Part shown: positions 46,481 through 59,065 of the stretch, piece after piece
Layout of the letters: every line of letters starts with the position of its first letter
Position numbering within the stretch: position 1 is the first letter of the stretch
Assembly: GCA_016801845.1 (NCBI GenBank)
Contig: CM028919.1
Coordinates: 16,359,659 to 16,423,658 of the forward strand
Direction of reading: 5' to 3'
Origin: Polydactylus sextarius
Lineage: Eukaryota; Chordata; Actinopteri; Polynemidae
Length of the DNA stretch: 64,000 nucleotides
The notes under the pieces: model-generated
What the model was told of the DNA's origin: nothing
Seen by the model: only the letters and a program-made list of their open reading frames with translations
Database searches by the model: none
Translations under genes and position numbers: made by a program

Positions 46481-49273
46481 CGCACAAACAAACACGCGCA
46501 CTCCATCGTTTGTATTATCACCACACAGACACTTCAGCGATTCACTGACTCATCAGGAATGACACTGCGGCAATTAACATAAAAAATGTCGAGGTCAGGT
46601 GCACGTGCGCGTGCAGAAGAAGATCTATAGCTTCTTCAGCTCCCACAGTTATTAATTCTTAATGGAGTTTTGAACTTAAACATTCATTAACATCCACGTG
46701 TCAGACGCTGTTAGAAGTGACACGTTCAGGGACTGTTGTTTTCCAGGAAGTCGCCTGCTGACCAGATCCCAGCGGTTTTTACACTCATTCACATATTTGC
46801 ACACAGGAGTAACCCCCACTCCCACTCCTCCTCCTCCTCTCCCTCCTCTCTCTCTCAATCTCTGTCATTTGGCTCTGTGTTGTTGCTCGGTGTTAGATGA
46901 ATGGGGGGCGCCCCATTTAGTGTTGATCCTGTCTCCGGTTGCCAGGGAATTTCTCTGGTTCTCATGGGGTACTCCCTCGCCTCAGACTCCTTCCTCCTCT
47001 CCCCCAATCCTGCCCTGCCCAGAGGCCCCCTCCACCACCACCACCCCGACAGCATCACACACACACACTGATAAAAACCACCACACCAATAATACCCAAG
47101 GGTTGGTCACAGCTGGCAGGAGCTAATAAACTCATCACTCACAGTCCCTGGCTCCTATTTACCTACTAGACAAAGCAGCATAGAGAGGCAGAGCGAGAGG
47201 GAGAGACATATGAGGTGGAGGTGGTTGAGCACTCTTTTGTGCTTCCCACGGACGACTCACACTTCTCTCCTCATGGTGAATTTGGTGATTATGAACACAG
47301 TTACAGTAACGACAAGATGCAGAAATCACCACAGTCTTATTTCTCAAACATGGGATAGTTGAACATTATCAGCGCGTCTTTACCATGAACCCTCTCTGGA
47401 TGGTAATTGATTGCCTGTGGGGGATATACATTGGGGATTCTTAAGTTTGATTAAAATGCTTTTTGACTGCCGTTCACACATGTGACCCAATTATTTTGTG
47501 CAAGCAAAAAAAAAAAAAAAAAAGGCCGACCATCTCCTTCCACATGTGCATCACGTGCACGTCTGCATGGTTAATGCAGGGACGTAATTACACACATGCA
47601 TCATATGCAGACTTTACACATTGCACGTTGTTGCATTTTGACACATTCGCCCATCCATCTATGAGAGGCCCACACAATTTTGAAATTGGATTCTGATTGA
47701 TTTTTTCTTTACGCACACAACCCACGGAGTGCACTCTGAAGACACCTGACAAAGAGCCCATTGTTTATTTTATTACAACAACGAGGATCCAACCATGTGT
47801 GAGCGTAGAAAACGCACGATTGATCGGCTTTATCACCGTGGGATTATCTTCACTTTATACAGTCTGGTCAATGCACCGGCACTAAATAATCAGCATGCTA
47901 CTCCCATCTCTCTCCCTCTTCATCTTCCTCAAACATCCCTCATGCTGTTTGCTCTCATCTGTACTGAAGAATTATATTTTGTGTTATCAATTTCAATTCT
48001 CCCTTCACTGAGTGCCGGGTTTCATAAGAACGGTCAGTTGTCAGTGTTCGATTGCAAGTGGTGTTTTAATGCTGCTACGATTATGTGGTTAAGAAAACAT
48101 TCCCCTATTATATGAAACGTAAGACTCCAAATCAATACAGATGAAATGTGTAAGGACAGTTTAACCTGCCATGTTAACTAAGATACCACTTGATGTGGTG
48201 ACTAACACAGACACATGACGCAGCCAAACAAAATCAATATACAACTTTCATCTAAAGCTGATTATCTTTTAGATACAGTAAAATATCCATCATGAGAAGA
48301 AAAGATCACCTTTCACCAACACGTTCATCAGCTGAGGGAACAGGTTAAAGTGACACCATGTGGCTGAACAGTGTCATTACATGACAAGTTGAACAATATC
48401 ACTGAAGCCCTCAGGTGGAGTGGTGCTTAAACCATCTCCCTCTTGACTGGGATCAGGAACGTTAGCTATTTCTTAAACAAGCCATTTAAACTGTGCCATC
48501 TGTGTTTCCCACCTCTCTGTTCCTCATTGAATTCTGCCTGGTTCTTAAACAAATAGGTCACTAATTGATTGAATTAATTGGTTTTGAGAGAATTCAAGAT
48601 TTCTGGCACCAAACAAACGTTCAAGTGGATGTAGATTTACTCGTTGTTTTTCACTTGTTGTTTGTATAATCCTGTTTTGTCAAAGTATTCACCCCCGCTA
48701 CGTCTTTGCCAGAGACAATGACTCTGACAATGCCAGAGACCTTTAAAACTAATTCTAACCTTAGAGAGACTTTGACTTCTTATTTTCTGATCAAGACTCA
48801 AAGTGTTTTAAAGAATTACACATAAAAAGACCTCAACCCAAACAAATCTAGTAAAAAAAACCTTTTCTGATTGTTACAAGTCTCAAACAGAGCAGCAGCT
48901 TATTCTCACATTTTATACCAAATGTGAGGTGATGGAGTTTCTCTGGTAACAGCTGTGAGGAGGTGTGTTTCAAAAAGAAATAAAGATTCATCTGAAAATA
49001 TCAGAGCTGAGCTGCATAACTGTGACATTTATATGATTTATATTCATCTGTTAACTGCTGCATATGAATATTAGTGGTTTTGTTGTCTCATTTTTTTATA
49101 GTTGTTTATAAATCCTCTCACCCATTAAAATTCATGTATTATAAAATATGTTTTATTTTCTTGATAAATGAACTAATTTGTTCCAAGATGCTTTTTAATC
49201 TGTCTCTGCTTTTTATCAAGGTGGTTTTAATGCCACCTGTGTTTTTATGTCTCCACAGCACCAACAGTTGTAG

Positions 49274-49978
49274 CTAAACTCTAGTTGACTCTAGTCGGCT
49301 CCACCGGTCTCCAGTGGTGGAGTCTGGTGGACTTGGTCCTCTGATGGTTGGTGAATCATCAGTTAATGATCATAATGTGTGAACAGCCATGTTAGAAATC
49401 TGTCATGTTAGAAAACTGGAGGAGTCTGAAGAGACTGACAAAGAGCGACAGCCAATCAGAGGAGGGATGTGAGATAAATGCTGCTGTCGTCTCACTGATT
49501 CACTCACAACCACGTTTAAAAGTCTGACGTTTTAACGCTTTTTCTTTCATTTTCACTTTCTACAAACTCCCCGTGTCTGATCCAGATGTTACCCGGTACC
49601 GGGGAGGTCTGCCGCTGATTTCAGCTCCACCGTGAAAACCGGCGTGTTGCCATGGTGATGTTTACACGCCGGTTTAGCGGTTTAGTCTGTGTCGGAGGCA
49701 GCGTCTTCACCGGTGCTCGTCAACAATAAACGGCTGTAAATCACGGTGAGAAGCAGCGGCTACATCCTGTCTAGTTCACGTGACCAGACGTAGAGTTTGG
49801 TGACGTCACGGTGTGATCGGGAGTCAATCACTGACATGTCTTGTAGTGTGAACACTACAGGTCTCAGACCAGTTGTTGAGACTCCAGATCATGGAAACAC
49901 AAGTCGCCAACGATCACGACAGAGACTGAGACTCACTGATCGATGGTCAAGTCGAATCGACTAGTGTGAACTAGACTT
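49274..49978. mobile_element. Palindrome-rich non-autonomous DNA element, copy C
   Basis: Near-identical to copy A over about 700 bp, including the 12-bp-arm hairpin (AAACCGGCGTGT / ACACGCCGGTTT). It differs by a shortened segment near 49390 and scattered single bases. Close similarity between copies about 19 kb apart suggests fairly recent activity. Confidence 0.8.
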
Positions 49979-50009
49979 GAGAGACATTATGTTTTCTGTT
50001 GTCTGACTT

Positions 50010-50290
50010 ATTGTTGTGAACACGATATCTCACTGACACTTAGGACAAAGTCAGAGATGAAATGTTACATTTTGGTGGTTCAAGGATCAAAGGTCAACAT
50101 CACTTTAACCTCAGAAAAGTCTCAGAAATCAATATTTCATGAACACCAACATGTGGCTGAAAAGCATGGACAGATTACATTTTGGTGGTTAGAGGTCAAA
50201 GGTCAATTTGTGTAGATTTTGTGGGTCAAAGTAATTTGGCTACACAACATGTTCTTGGCCTTAATTCACAAATTTAAACACCAGTCACCT
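50010..50290. repeat. Fish dispersed repeat
   Basis: It contains GTGAACACGATATCTCACTG, repeated TTACATTTTGGTGGTT followed by AAAGGTCAA, typical of a teleost repeat with direct sub-repeats. Confidence 0.6.
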
Positions 50291-52303
50291 GCAGCTGGAC
50301 CAGACTCATCCTAGATTCAATCCTTCATCTGCAAAAACAACAAAACAATGATTGTTTTCACGACCGTTATACAGTAAAATTAGTGGATCAATGGATTTTA
50401 AATTATTAGAAGATCAAAGTTTCCTGTTGTCATTAAAGAACAATGTTACATTCAAATATGAGATAATACAAGTACATAACTATATAAATGTTTATTTCAA
50501 AACATGAGAATGATCATTTATGATAAAATTCAATAATATGTTGATACAGTTTTTTTAATAAGGGGTAAATTTAAAAGTATTTCTTTAAATATCCAGTACC
50601 ACAAGCTCTTTCTCAATGAAGTCCTAAAATAGTGTTTTTTTTTGTTTTGTTTTTTTTCCTCAGACACCATGGCATGAGAACACAATCACGTCACACCACA
50701 GCAAAGTTCGAAATGTCTACATGTAAATCAGAACCATCATAAAAGCCTTGAGTTGTGTTTCAGTCTGTAACTTTCTGACCTGTGGGTCGGTGAAATATCC
50801 AACAGCTGTTTAAAAGCGTTGGGACTCGTAAGATTGAGTATCTCGGTGCCGTTAGGTGACAGTGCGTCAGAGTGATTTCATAAAGATCTTATTTCCCCCG
50901 GTCCCCTCAACAACAGGACAATTCAGCCTCCATCGCTCACTGATTCTTCATTCAGTCAATTATTTAAATTTTGTTATGTGATTTTTGCTGAAAACAAAAA
51001 CCTCCGTACACAAACACTCCAGCATCCATAGCCGCGGGAAGCAGGGATGCAGCTCCCTCTGGTGGTGGTTGACTGAACAAATGATAACAACAAAAAAAAC
51101 CTGCCTTTATCACTCCAGATGATTGACATGAAGCAATAAAAGAGAAAAAATGGAAAAGAGTACGTCTATTTTAATGATTAATGACGTTAATCTGTGAGGA
51201 CGAGTTAACTGTGATCTCACTGTGAATTCATGGACAAACCAGTCATCAAGTTGGTGCCAAACTGATTCAACTGATGATTAAATAATTAGATATTTCCTGA
51301 AACGTCTGTAGTTTAGATCAATAGTTTGGAGAAGATATAAAGTTGCTACTGTTCTTTGAAATGATGCAACTAAAAGCAACTAAAGCATTTTAGAAAATGG
51401 AAGCACACAATCTCTTCATGCTGCTGGAGCTGGTTGATAGACACATTAGAAAATAGATGGGTGATGAGATGGGTCAGCCATTTCCCCCATAATCCTTCAA
51501 AACAAACAAATAAATAAACAAAAAAACACCGTGGCTGCCACTGTAAATTTAACTCTGCACCTCCACAAAGTTGGAGTCTCACAAGAGACGGATTATATTT
51601 TAAAAATGGTCAAAAGTGAAGCAGCTGACGCTAAGATATCCTGACTTTTAGCTCCTAGTTTGGGTCAAAGTCCAAAAAATGATGGATCCTACATTTCCCA
51701 GTAGCTTTTTTTTTATTATCAGACTCTTCTTGGCCTTTAGAGCTCCAGTTCTGATGCAGACTCTCTGTTATCCAAACCCTCATGCTGTCATCAGGGGTTA
51801 TATTCCTGGACCTAAAGTTTCTTTCAACACCACACAACACATTATAAATGTATATGGGTTTTCTTAGACTGAATGAATAATTCTTCTCTGTGACGTGGAT
51901 TTGTGGTGTAACCAACCTTTTCCCACTAATATGATTTTTTTTGTCCTGTCAACTCCTGCCACAGCATCCTTATTTCATGTGGAACCCATCAAATCACAGA
52001 AGAAAATTACCATTTCAAAGCGTCTGTTTGGGAACGGCTCAGTTTGCAAGATGCCTTTTTCAGTTTCGACACATTTTAGGAGAAGGAGATTGGCGTCTTT
52101 TAGTGATTTAAAAAAAAAAAAATATGTGGAAAAATGCATATTTTTGGTAACAATAACAGGACAACACACGAGGATGCAAGATATCAAAACACCAAAAGGA
52201 TTTAAGAAGATTTCATGGGATTCTTGAGGAGATGGTTTCAGGTCTGATGCTCTGTATTTAATTTTCATTTATAATTCACATTTTTGGGAAATTATTACTT
52301 GAC

Positions 52304-52339
<36 letters not shown>

Positions 52340-52488
52340 ATCTCTATTTCCTGCTGCTGGCGCTCGGTTAACGTGTTTTTTTCACATTGGGGTGACTTTA
52401 ATTTCTCTGTGCTCTTGTTGAGGATGTTTTTATGTGCTATATGTTCGCCTCTTCAGCTTAAGCCCAGGCCATATATTTTTTAAATATT

Positions 52489-52494
52489 TTTATT
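52489..52494 (-). promoter_or_regulatory. Candidate poly(A) signal AATAAA for grin3b
   Basis: The minus strand reads GAATAAAAAT here, about 420 bases after the grin3b stop codon, the nearest canonical signal noticed. Confidence 0.5.
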
Positions 52495-52910
52495 CATCTT
52501 ATAGATTTGTGTTTGTGAATAAAAAAAGAGAGAAGTGAACCACTGGTCTCCACAATAAGCACTGATTTCAACATCGTCATTTGTTTCTGTTGATCTGTTC
52601 TTGTGAAAATATATTGGGTTTTTACTGAAAGTTTTTTCCAAAAAAATTAAACATCTTATTCTTGATTTGATGGATGATGCAGACATTTATCATATCAGCT
52701 CTCAAGTTGCAGTTAAAGGTTTTTAGTTTGTGATTTTAAGCGAGTATGGAAATAATTCTGACTGTGAAAATTATTAGGTTACAGTAAGTAATGGTGTCAG
52801 TTAACATATTGTAATTTTTCAGCAAGCATCCCCCAAACGTAAACCACTCCAAGAAAGCCATCTTCCCGCGGTTATGTGAGTTGTCTGTCTGTAATCTCGT
52901 CTACGTCACG

Positions 52911-53871
52911 TTAAGTCGATTGGTTGGCTTTTGTCCTCTCCAAAGTGTTCAGAGCGCGTGATAGGTTCGCCTTCTGCCTGTCCAGGCTAGAAGTGTTTCG
53001 TGATTGGACAGTTGTGTTTCCAGCACCTGGTTGGTTGACTCGACTTCGCTCCAAACTGGTGGAAGTGCGTGATTGGACAGTCCTGTCTCCCGTCAGAGTA
53101 TTAACAGAGCGAACCTGGTTGGCTCTCCCTCTGTCCAAACTGTTGACTGTGTTTAATTGGCTGCTTCTCCCCAGCTCCAGAGTCCCCGGCCCACCTGATT
53201 GGTTTGCTCTCCCTGTCTGTTGATTATTCAGGGTTTGCAGTTGGCCGGTCCTGTCTCTCTCAGGGAGTTTTAACTGAGTGGAGCTACTTCTGTCTGTGTT
53301 AATAGTTTGTATCCTCTGTCTGTCTCGTTCCCTGTCCAGACTGGTGTCCCTGCGTACAAATCCACTCCTCTCTCGCTCCAGGCTGCTCTGGATCTCTGCT
53401 CTCCTGGCCAGAGCTTCTCTCAGCTGATTGCGAAATATCTCGATCTTCCCCTGCAGCTCCTGGAGTTCTCCTTCCCACAGGCTTGTCTGAGCGGCTCTGC
53501 TTCCCAGCGGAGACAGCACCAAGCCTGTGGAAGCCAGAGCAGATACGGGGCCCCCGTTGGCATGGAGGCTCATCTGCGGCGGCGGCGAGCTAAAACTCCC
53601 CAGGTTTCCCAACCCTAATCCTCCGAGGCCGAGCCCCGGGCGGCCGACCATCCCGGGTCTGCCGCGCACCGAAGCCGTGTGCGTGCGCAGGCGGTAGCTG
53701 TGCAGGGTCTCCAGGTCAAAGTGCACACGTTTCTCCTTGGGCTCATGCGATGGCGTGGAGTCGCTGGTGCCTCCAGTTGTGGATGCAGGGAGGGATGTAG
53801 GAGGAGATGGAGGAGGAGGCTGATGCTGTTTTCTGTGGAGGGTGCAGTTCTCTGAGATACAAGAGGAGGGG
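52911..53871 (-). CDS. grin3b: grin3b terminal exon, cytoplasmic tail with tandem repeats
   Basis: The acceptor TCTTTCACTAG at 53872-53873 matches the phase left by the previous exon. A second AG nearer the coding block (CTCAG|AGAACTG) would break the frame. The exon encodes about 319 residues: a Pro/Ser-rich stretch, KEKRVHFDLETLHSYRLRT, a Gly/Leu-rich stretch, a coiled coil, and from about 53357 down a Ser/Arg/Asn-rich repeat array to the stop. Confidence 0.88.
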
Positions 53872-56857
53872 CTAGTGAAAGAGAGGAAGATCACAGCAAA
53901 AGGTATATATCCAGTGAGAACCACTGTACAACAATGTAGGGTTACATTTTCCTTTAAACCATATGTGTGTACCTTATACGCAAATAGAATTATCACATTA
54001 AAAATCTAGCTGGTTGTGCAGGTGGCAGTGTGATAAAATGGTAAATATGTGATGCACTTTAGCTAATTTATTCAGGCTATTACAAATGAAATGTGACAAC
54101 TGAAGATGAATCAATCAGCTTCATTACTTCTGGTCAAGGCCGGCGAGCTCCTTCCCTACGTCCTCGTATGTGGTGTGAAGCGCTCGGTGAATTTTCTGAA
54201 AGTAGAAAAGAAAGAAAAAGTAAAAAGCACCATCGATTAGTGAATGTGAAATTTGTTATCTCTTCATCAGCTCTGAAATGAATCAGCAGAGGTGATTAAT
54301 TTGAATTTCTAAGAGCCATTATTCCACCCATTTGTACAGAACATCTGACAGTTATTCCTCACAAGTCCTGCCTTGGTGTTCCTTTGAATAATTTAATCAA
54401 ATGATTGTAATTCAGCGAGGGACACCATTCTGCTTAAAATTTCAAGGTAGTTAAGGTAACGCTCACTTAAGCCCTTCAGGTTGGACTCAGAACCAAGTTA
54501 AAAGCTACGGCTAAGCTTTCATTTTTAGTAGATATGTCTGAAGAGGTGCAAGACTTTCACTATAGACGGGAATTATCTTGAGGGACAAACTGGGATGTCG
54601 TCCTCTTGGATCGATGAGCTGGTTTCGTGATGAATGCTAGAGGCTGCCCGGGAGTGCTTGCCCTTTTAGCGAGATGCAGCAAACAAATGTGAGCAGTCTT
54701 GATATTCACACGCTGCTCGATCCATAATTCACTCAAAAATATTGCCACTGGCACTTCCATTTGGTAATGGCTGGAGTATCCATAAAGAAAAAAAACAAAA
54801 AACAAAGCAACAAAGTGTGACCTTTAAATTATAATTTGTGGTTCCTTTGACTTTTGTTGTCATAAACACACTAATTTGACAATATAATTGCATAATAAGC
54901 TTCTGCAGACATATATACATACATATATATAGTCATTTACTTAAAATGCATAATATATGGTCAGTTAATAAAGAAATGCCAATGGGAAGCCTATTAAGTC
55001 TCTGCTAAATTAACTAATTAATTTAAAGTGTAGATTTAATTTATGAAGCACAATTAAAGAATTAGTTAACAAAGTACTTCATTAGCATTGATTTATACGT
55101 TTAGCTCAAAGTTTAATTAAGTCTATCTATTAAAACATGATATGAATCTGTTTTCAAAAAATAGTTTTTCTTTTTCTTGTCTGTTATTCTGATTTCATGC
55201 CAGTAGAGGGCGTCTGTTCTCTGCAACAAAAGAGTTAACTGCAGGGGGTGAGAACATCTTTCTGGCAACACTGTGCAGCATGTGTGTAATTGTGCACATG
55301 CACTTGTGAATAATGTGAAGATTGATGTATCTCTTCATTGGAAGTGTGTGTGTGTGTGTGTGTGAGCATACGTCGACTCACCTGGCTGGTGTGCAGCCAG
55401 TACTGCAGCGTGTGTGTGCGCCGCAGGCGAGGGATGACCAAATGATAGAAGGTGTGTTCACCTGCCAAAGTGAGCAACGCTCCACCCACTCCCATACACA
55501 GCAGCACGAACAGACCGGAAAAATGCTGGATCCCCATCTGTAGAGTCTGAGGAGATGGTGGCCGACACACCGAGACACAAAGCCAGAGACAGAGGAGAGA
55601 GGTTGGGGAGGGAGTGATACAGATTAGTAAAGACTTAAGCCGACAGAGAAGAAGATACAGATTGATGATTTGTATTTACATAATTACCATTTAGACCACT
55701 TTTTTGTGCAAAATGCAATTGATATTCTGCTGTTGTGTATCTAGTTTGACCGTGTAGACTCAGGAGAATTGAAATGAAATGAGAGGGCAGCAGCGTAAAA
55801 GACATGTTTTGGGAGAAAAGGATGTGAGGAAGCAGGGGGGGGCAGACACAAAGAGCTTGAGGGGGGAGGACAAAACTGAGAGAAAAAGAAAGAAGCAGCA
55901 GTTAGAAGGAAGACGATAAAGAGAGACGACGGTTAATTGAAGAGTTTGTTCCCATTTGCTTTGCCCATGTTCTTCTCTGACACAATGTCTATCTCCTCCA
56001 TGAGCCTGAAGGAGGTAGAAGAGCCAGTGGTGAGTGTTTTTTCTTCCACTATTCTCTAATCACGTTTCCACCACCCGTCTCATTTCTGCACTATCCCTGA
56101 TGGCAATTAGCCCGATGCTGACTCGACAAATTCATCAACGACAACACTGACCTCTTTTTGCTCCCAATCCAGAGGGCACGGACGCCCACACCGGGAGAGT
56201 GGCCCACTCTCTGGGCTTCAGATGGAATGAATAGTAATAAATTCCCTAACACAAGGTGAAGTTAAGGTTTTCTTTTCATTGGAGAAACCTATGACTGTGT
56301 AATTGCGTTTGTTGCTATAATATGATTCATCTTTTGAAGTGGGATTTAAAAGGGATGGCCAAAGGGATTTGAACAGTTTCTCTATTCACAAACAAGATAT
56401 ATAGATAGTGTGCTCCATCTAGACATACCCTCTTTTAAACAGAGAGAAAAGAAAAGAGCAAGAAAAGGGAGTAGAATACATGAGACACAAATAAGTATCG
56501 ACACCCAGACAGTACGTGACTCCAACTCTGGTTAAGGTCAGTAAATAGGTTTGAGTTTTGTGTGATTGTTTGTCTTTGTCGGTGAGTTTTGCTGCCAGGC
56601 AATCCTGTCCGTGTCCCAAAGGAAGACTCATTTATAGGACTACAACAGCAGAAAGCTTTACTTTTACACACAAAAGATGAGCACACGCTCTGACCAGTGG
56701 CTTACCTCAGTGACTGCAAAGACTCTCTTCCCGCAGGGCACAACCTTGTACCATTTGTCATGTAGCATGTCCATGAATCCGTCAGATTTGTAGCGACTCA
56801 CAAACTCCGACACGTTCCGGGTTAGAGGCGAACCTTGGGGTAGACCTATCCCGTAAC
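52911..56857 (-). CDS. grin3b: NMDA receptor subunit GluN3B, 3' part, four exons (5' part outside window)
   Basis: GluN3 subunits bind glycine and form glycine-gated or low-calcium NMDA receptors at neuronal membranes. Exons 56706-56857, 55382-55546, 54128-54195 and 52911-53871 join in frame. They encode the end of the S2 ligand-binding lobe (GYGIGLPQGSPLTRNVSEFV; DMLHDKWYKVVPCGK with the conserved cysteine), M4 (HFSGLFVLLCMGVGGALLTL), the post-M4 LHTSQ|KIHRALHT segment and a cytoplasmic tail of about 340 residues. The tail has KEKRVHFDLE and a coiled coil ELQELQGKIEIFRNQLREAL, both with counterparts in GluN3B. S2 and M4 resemble GluN3A too, but the tail and the linkage to palm and plppr3 favour 3B. 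Which teleost co-orthologue it is cannot be told. The stop at 52911 ends KANQST. Confidence 0.92.
52914..53357 (-). repeat. grin3b: Degenerate 14-residue tandem repeat in grin3b tail
   Basis: About nine units matching (S/T)-L-(D/E)-R-x-x-x-N-Q-x-x-x-x-N, for example SLDRGRANQVRSVN and SLDRQKANLSRALN. At DNA level many units show AACCAAT or AACCAG on the coding strand. Confidence 0.85.
54128..54195 (-). CDS. grin3b: grin3b short exon after M4
   Basis: 68 nt encoding KIHRALHTTYEDVGKELAGL then DQ. KIHRALNT is the human GluN3B continuation after LHTSQ. The acceptor is CTACTTTCAG and the donor AA|GTAATG, leaving phase 2. Confidence 0.82.
55345..55364. repeat. (GT)n microsatellite next to grin3b donor
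   Basis: A short pure (GT)n run; (CA)n on the grin3b strand just inside the intron. Confidence 0.93.
55382..55546 (-). CDS. grin3b: grin3b exon, M4 transmembrane helix
   Basis: 55 codons from TLQMGIQHFSG to QYWLHTSQ. The hydrophobic M4 is followed by basic IPRLRRT. The donor CAG|GTGAGT is followed within about 20 bases by a (CA)n tract (complement of 55345-55364). Confidence 0.95.
56706..56857 (-). CDS. grin3b: grin3b exon, S2 lobe of ligand-binding domain
   Basis: 152 nt completing a glycine codon from an upstream exon, then YGIGLPQGSPLTRN to KRVFAVTE. The acceptor is TTTTCAG and the donor GAG|GTAAGC. YGIGLP and HDKWYKVVPCGK are near-invariant GluN3 motifs. Confidence 0.95.
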
Positions 56858-58882
56858 CTGAAAAGACAAGACACACACAGATGTAAATATGTCGCCGAAG
56901 CCATAGGTAACGGAGCTCAGAGCAACAGTTGTTCACCAAAGGGCAGGTGTCTTCTGAAAAAAAAAAGGAGATTTATGTGTTTACTAGCTACAGTTTCAAT
57001 CTGAATCAACCATGTTGTCTGTAAAGTACATTGCAGTTCAGATACATGGCGCCGGGCATTTGCTGGAATAGTATTTGTTTAGGGAAACAAAGCACTAAAC
57101 CACTAAAGCCGACAGTCGTCCCTTGTGGTGCAGAATAGACTTCACACTGTAGTGGATCAAATTCTGCTCCTCCAGTTATCACATTTCACACTTATACAGC
57201 TACCGTCTGAGAAACTGCCAACTGTGAAACAAATAAACAGATATAACGCCAGCACTGGACCGGAGGACACTGGTGTGTTTATGATATTCAGATATTTAAT
57301 GTGTAAGAGATTAGGTGATTATTGTTTTACTACAGAGACACGAGAGAAACTAACGTGTGTGATCCGGAATATGAACATCTTTTTACAACCTTCAAACAGT
57401 GATTCATGTCTTTATCAGTTCTTAACTGGATTATTAACTCGTAGTGTTCAAATTGTTCATCTGATCATAAAGACACGGTTTTATCTTCCTCTTTTTTACT
57501 GATTCTTAAAATTTTACTCTTGACTTTTTCAGGCACTACATGGTTTCCGCACCAAACTACCTGTCTGAGCCTCTAAATGAATATTTACCAGCCAGTAGAT
57601 TCAGGTATTAGTCGAGATCTTCTTAGCTTGTTAGCCTTGTAATCCTGGTGAAGACTGAAGACCAAGGGTGATGGAGCTTTTTGCTTGTTAGAGCCCCAAT
57701 CCGTTGGAAGAGCTTAACCATGGAGCTTGGACGAGAAACTTCTCTGCCTCTTTCTTTGTCCAACTTTGTTTTTTTTTTTTTGAGTTTTGTGAGAGTTCCT
57801 GAACCCGCATTTGATTTGTTCTCCACTGCGACAAATCCCCCCACCACCCTCTACAAAAAAAAACCACATAGGAACCAAGTCTGATTCTCACTTTCCAACC
57901 CTTTGCCCACCATCTGTCACATCAGCCCATTTTTAGGCTAATATCAAAGTAGTCTGATCCCAGCTTAAGGGCTGGCGTGGGATCAGGTCTGACTCCACGC
58001 TGTAGGACTCCCTTCAGCGGATAAAGGAGTGAAAATGTGCTCATATTTTTTACTTCACTCCTTACAGCTAGTTACACTTCCTTTTGCCGCTGCACACCCG
58101 TAGCCATGCTCGGCCTTTACTGATTTATGATTATGTTGTAAATCACTTATATGTAAAACAGTACGCGGGAGGAGTCGGCCTGACACCAGCCTCTGGACCT
58201 TCTAGTTGTGCTCTGAAGAGTAATTCAAGATTTAGACATAGAAATGTCAAAGTCATGCTTTTATAAATGTTACAAAGACTTTTCATTATTTTCACCTGTA
58301 CATCTTCTCCCTTGTCAACCCCAATTAATGTCACTGGCATCTTTTTTTCCCCTTTTCTTCTCTTTGTGCTTGATAACTTGATAACATATATTTAGACTCA
58401 TTTCGGTCAATGTATTCACACGCTGAAGAAATTTAAGAGGTACGTGACACGTCATACTAGTTCAGCCATCAACCTTTGATATGTTTTATGTCTTTTTATT
58501 ACCGGTAGTTTTATGACATGCACCTTGAAGATGATGATGAGAATACTTTTCTTTTCTAGCTGTGAAATCTCTTTTGTGGCCACATTTTCTGAATTCATAA
58601 AAAAAATAAGCCACAAAGCATGAAAAATAATTGGTCCTTCTTTACCTCTGCCCTACTCCGACCTCTTCACCACAGCTATCAGTTGCAAAACATTTATTGT
58701 AGCCAGATCATCTGCTCCACGTTTACTTCACACTCATCGCCTCCGGTTAAAGCTGTAAAACTCAGTTTAGTAGCAAGGCCACACCAAGGGCAGTTTCACT
58801 ACATTTGCATGAGAAGTTGATAACACGCTGACATTACAACTCTTGGGGACTTGTTCTTGTTTTGACTCCGTAAATGCTAAAT

Positions 58883-59065
58883 GGAAATGTATTAATGTGG
58901 TGCTTTGTATTCTTCATGACGGATTAAAGTGCTTTACAGTACCAGTCCCATTCAACCATTCACACACACACATTCACACAGTGATTCACGTAGCACTCAC
59001 ACTGATGGAGGAGCCATCAGAGGGTTGGACCACTGACCTCCTGATGAGCTCCTCTCTGCTCATAT
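58883..59065. repeat. Fragment of a fish dispersed repeat
   Basis: GTGCTTTACAGTACCAGTCC, CATTCAACCATTCACACACA and CATTCACACAGTG follow the order of a widespread teleost repeat. Confidence 0.6.

Larger units (their letters stand above)
46500..52488. other. Intergenic region between plppr3 promoter and grin3b 3' end
   Basis: No coding gene was recognised on either strand. It holds element copy C, an adjoining fish repeat, an A run at 47506-47523 and a T run of about 27 at 52311-52337. The short frames here have no recognisable domains. Confidence 0.7.

Noticed and set aside
51655..52268. Overlapping frames of 60-110 codons on both strands
   Set aside because: There is no recognisable motif; they are AT-rich intergenic sequence with A/T runs.
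53851..53862. An alternative grin3b acceptor at CTCAG|AGAACTG
   Set aside because: With the exon at 54128-54195 it gives the wrong phase, whereas CACTAG at 53872 keeps the long open frame.
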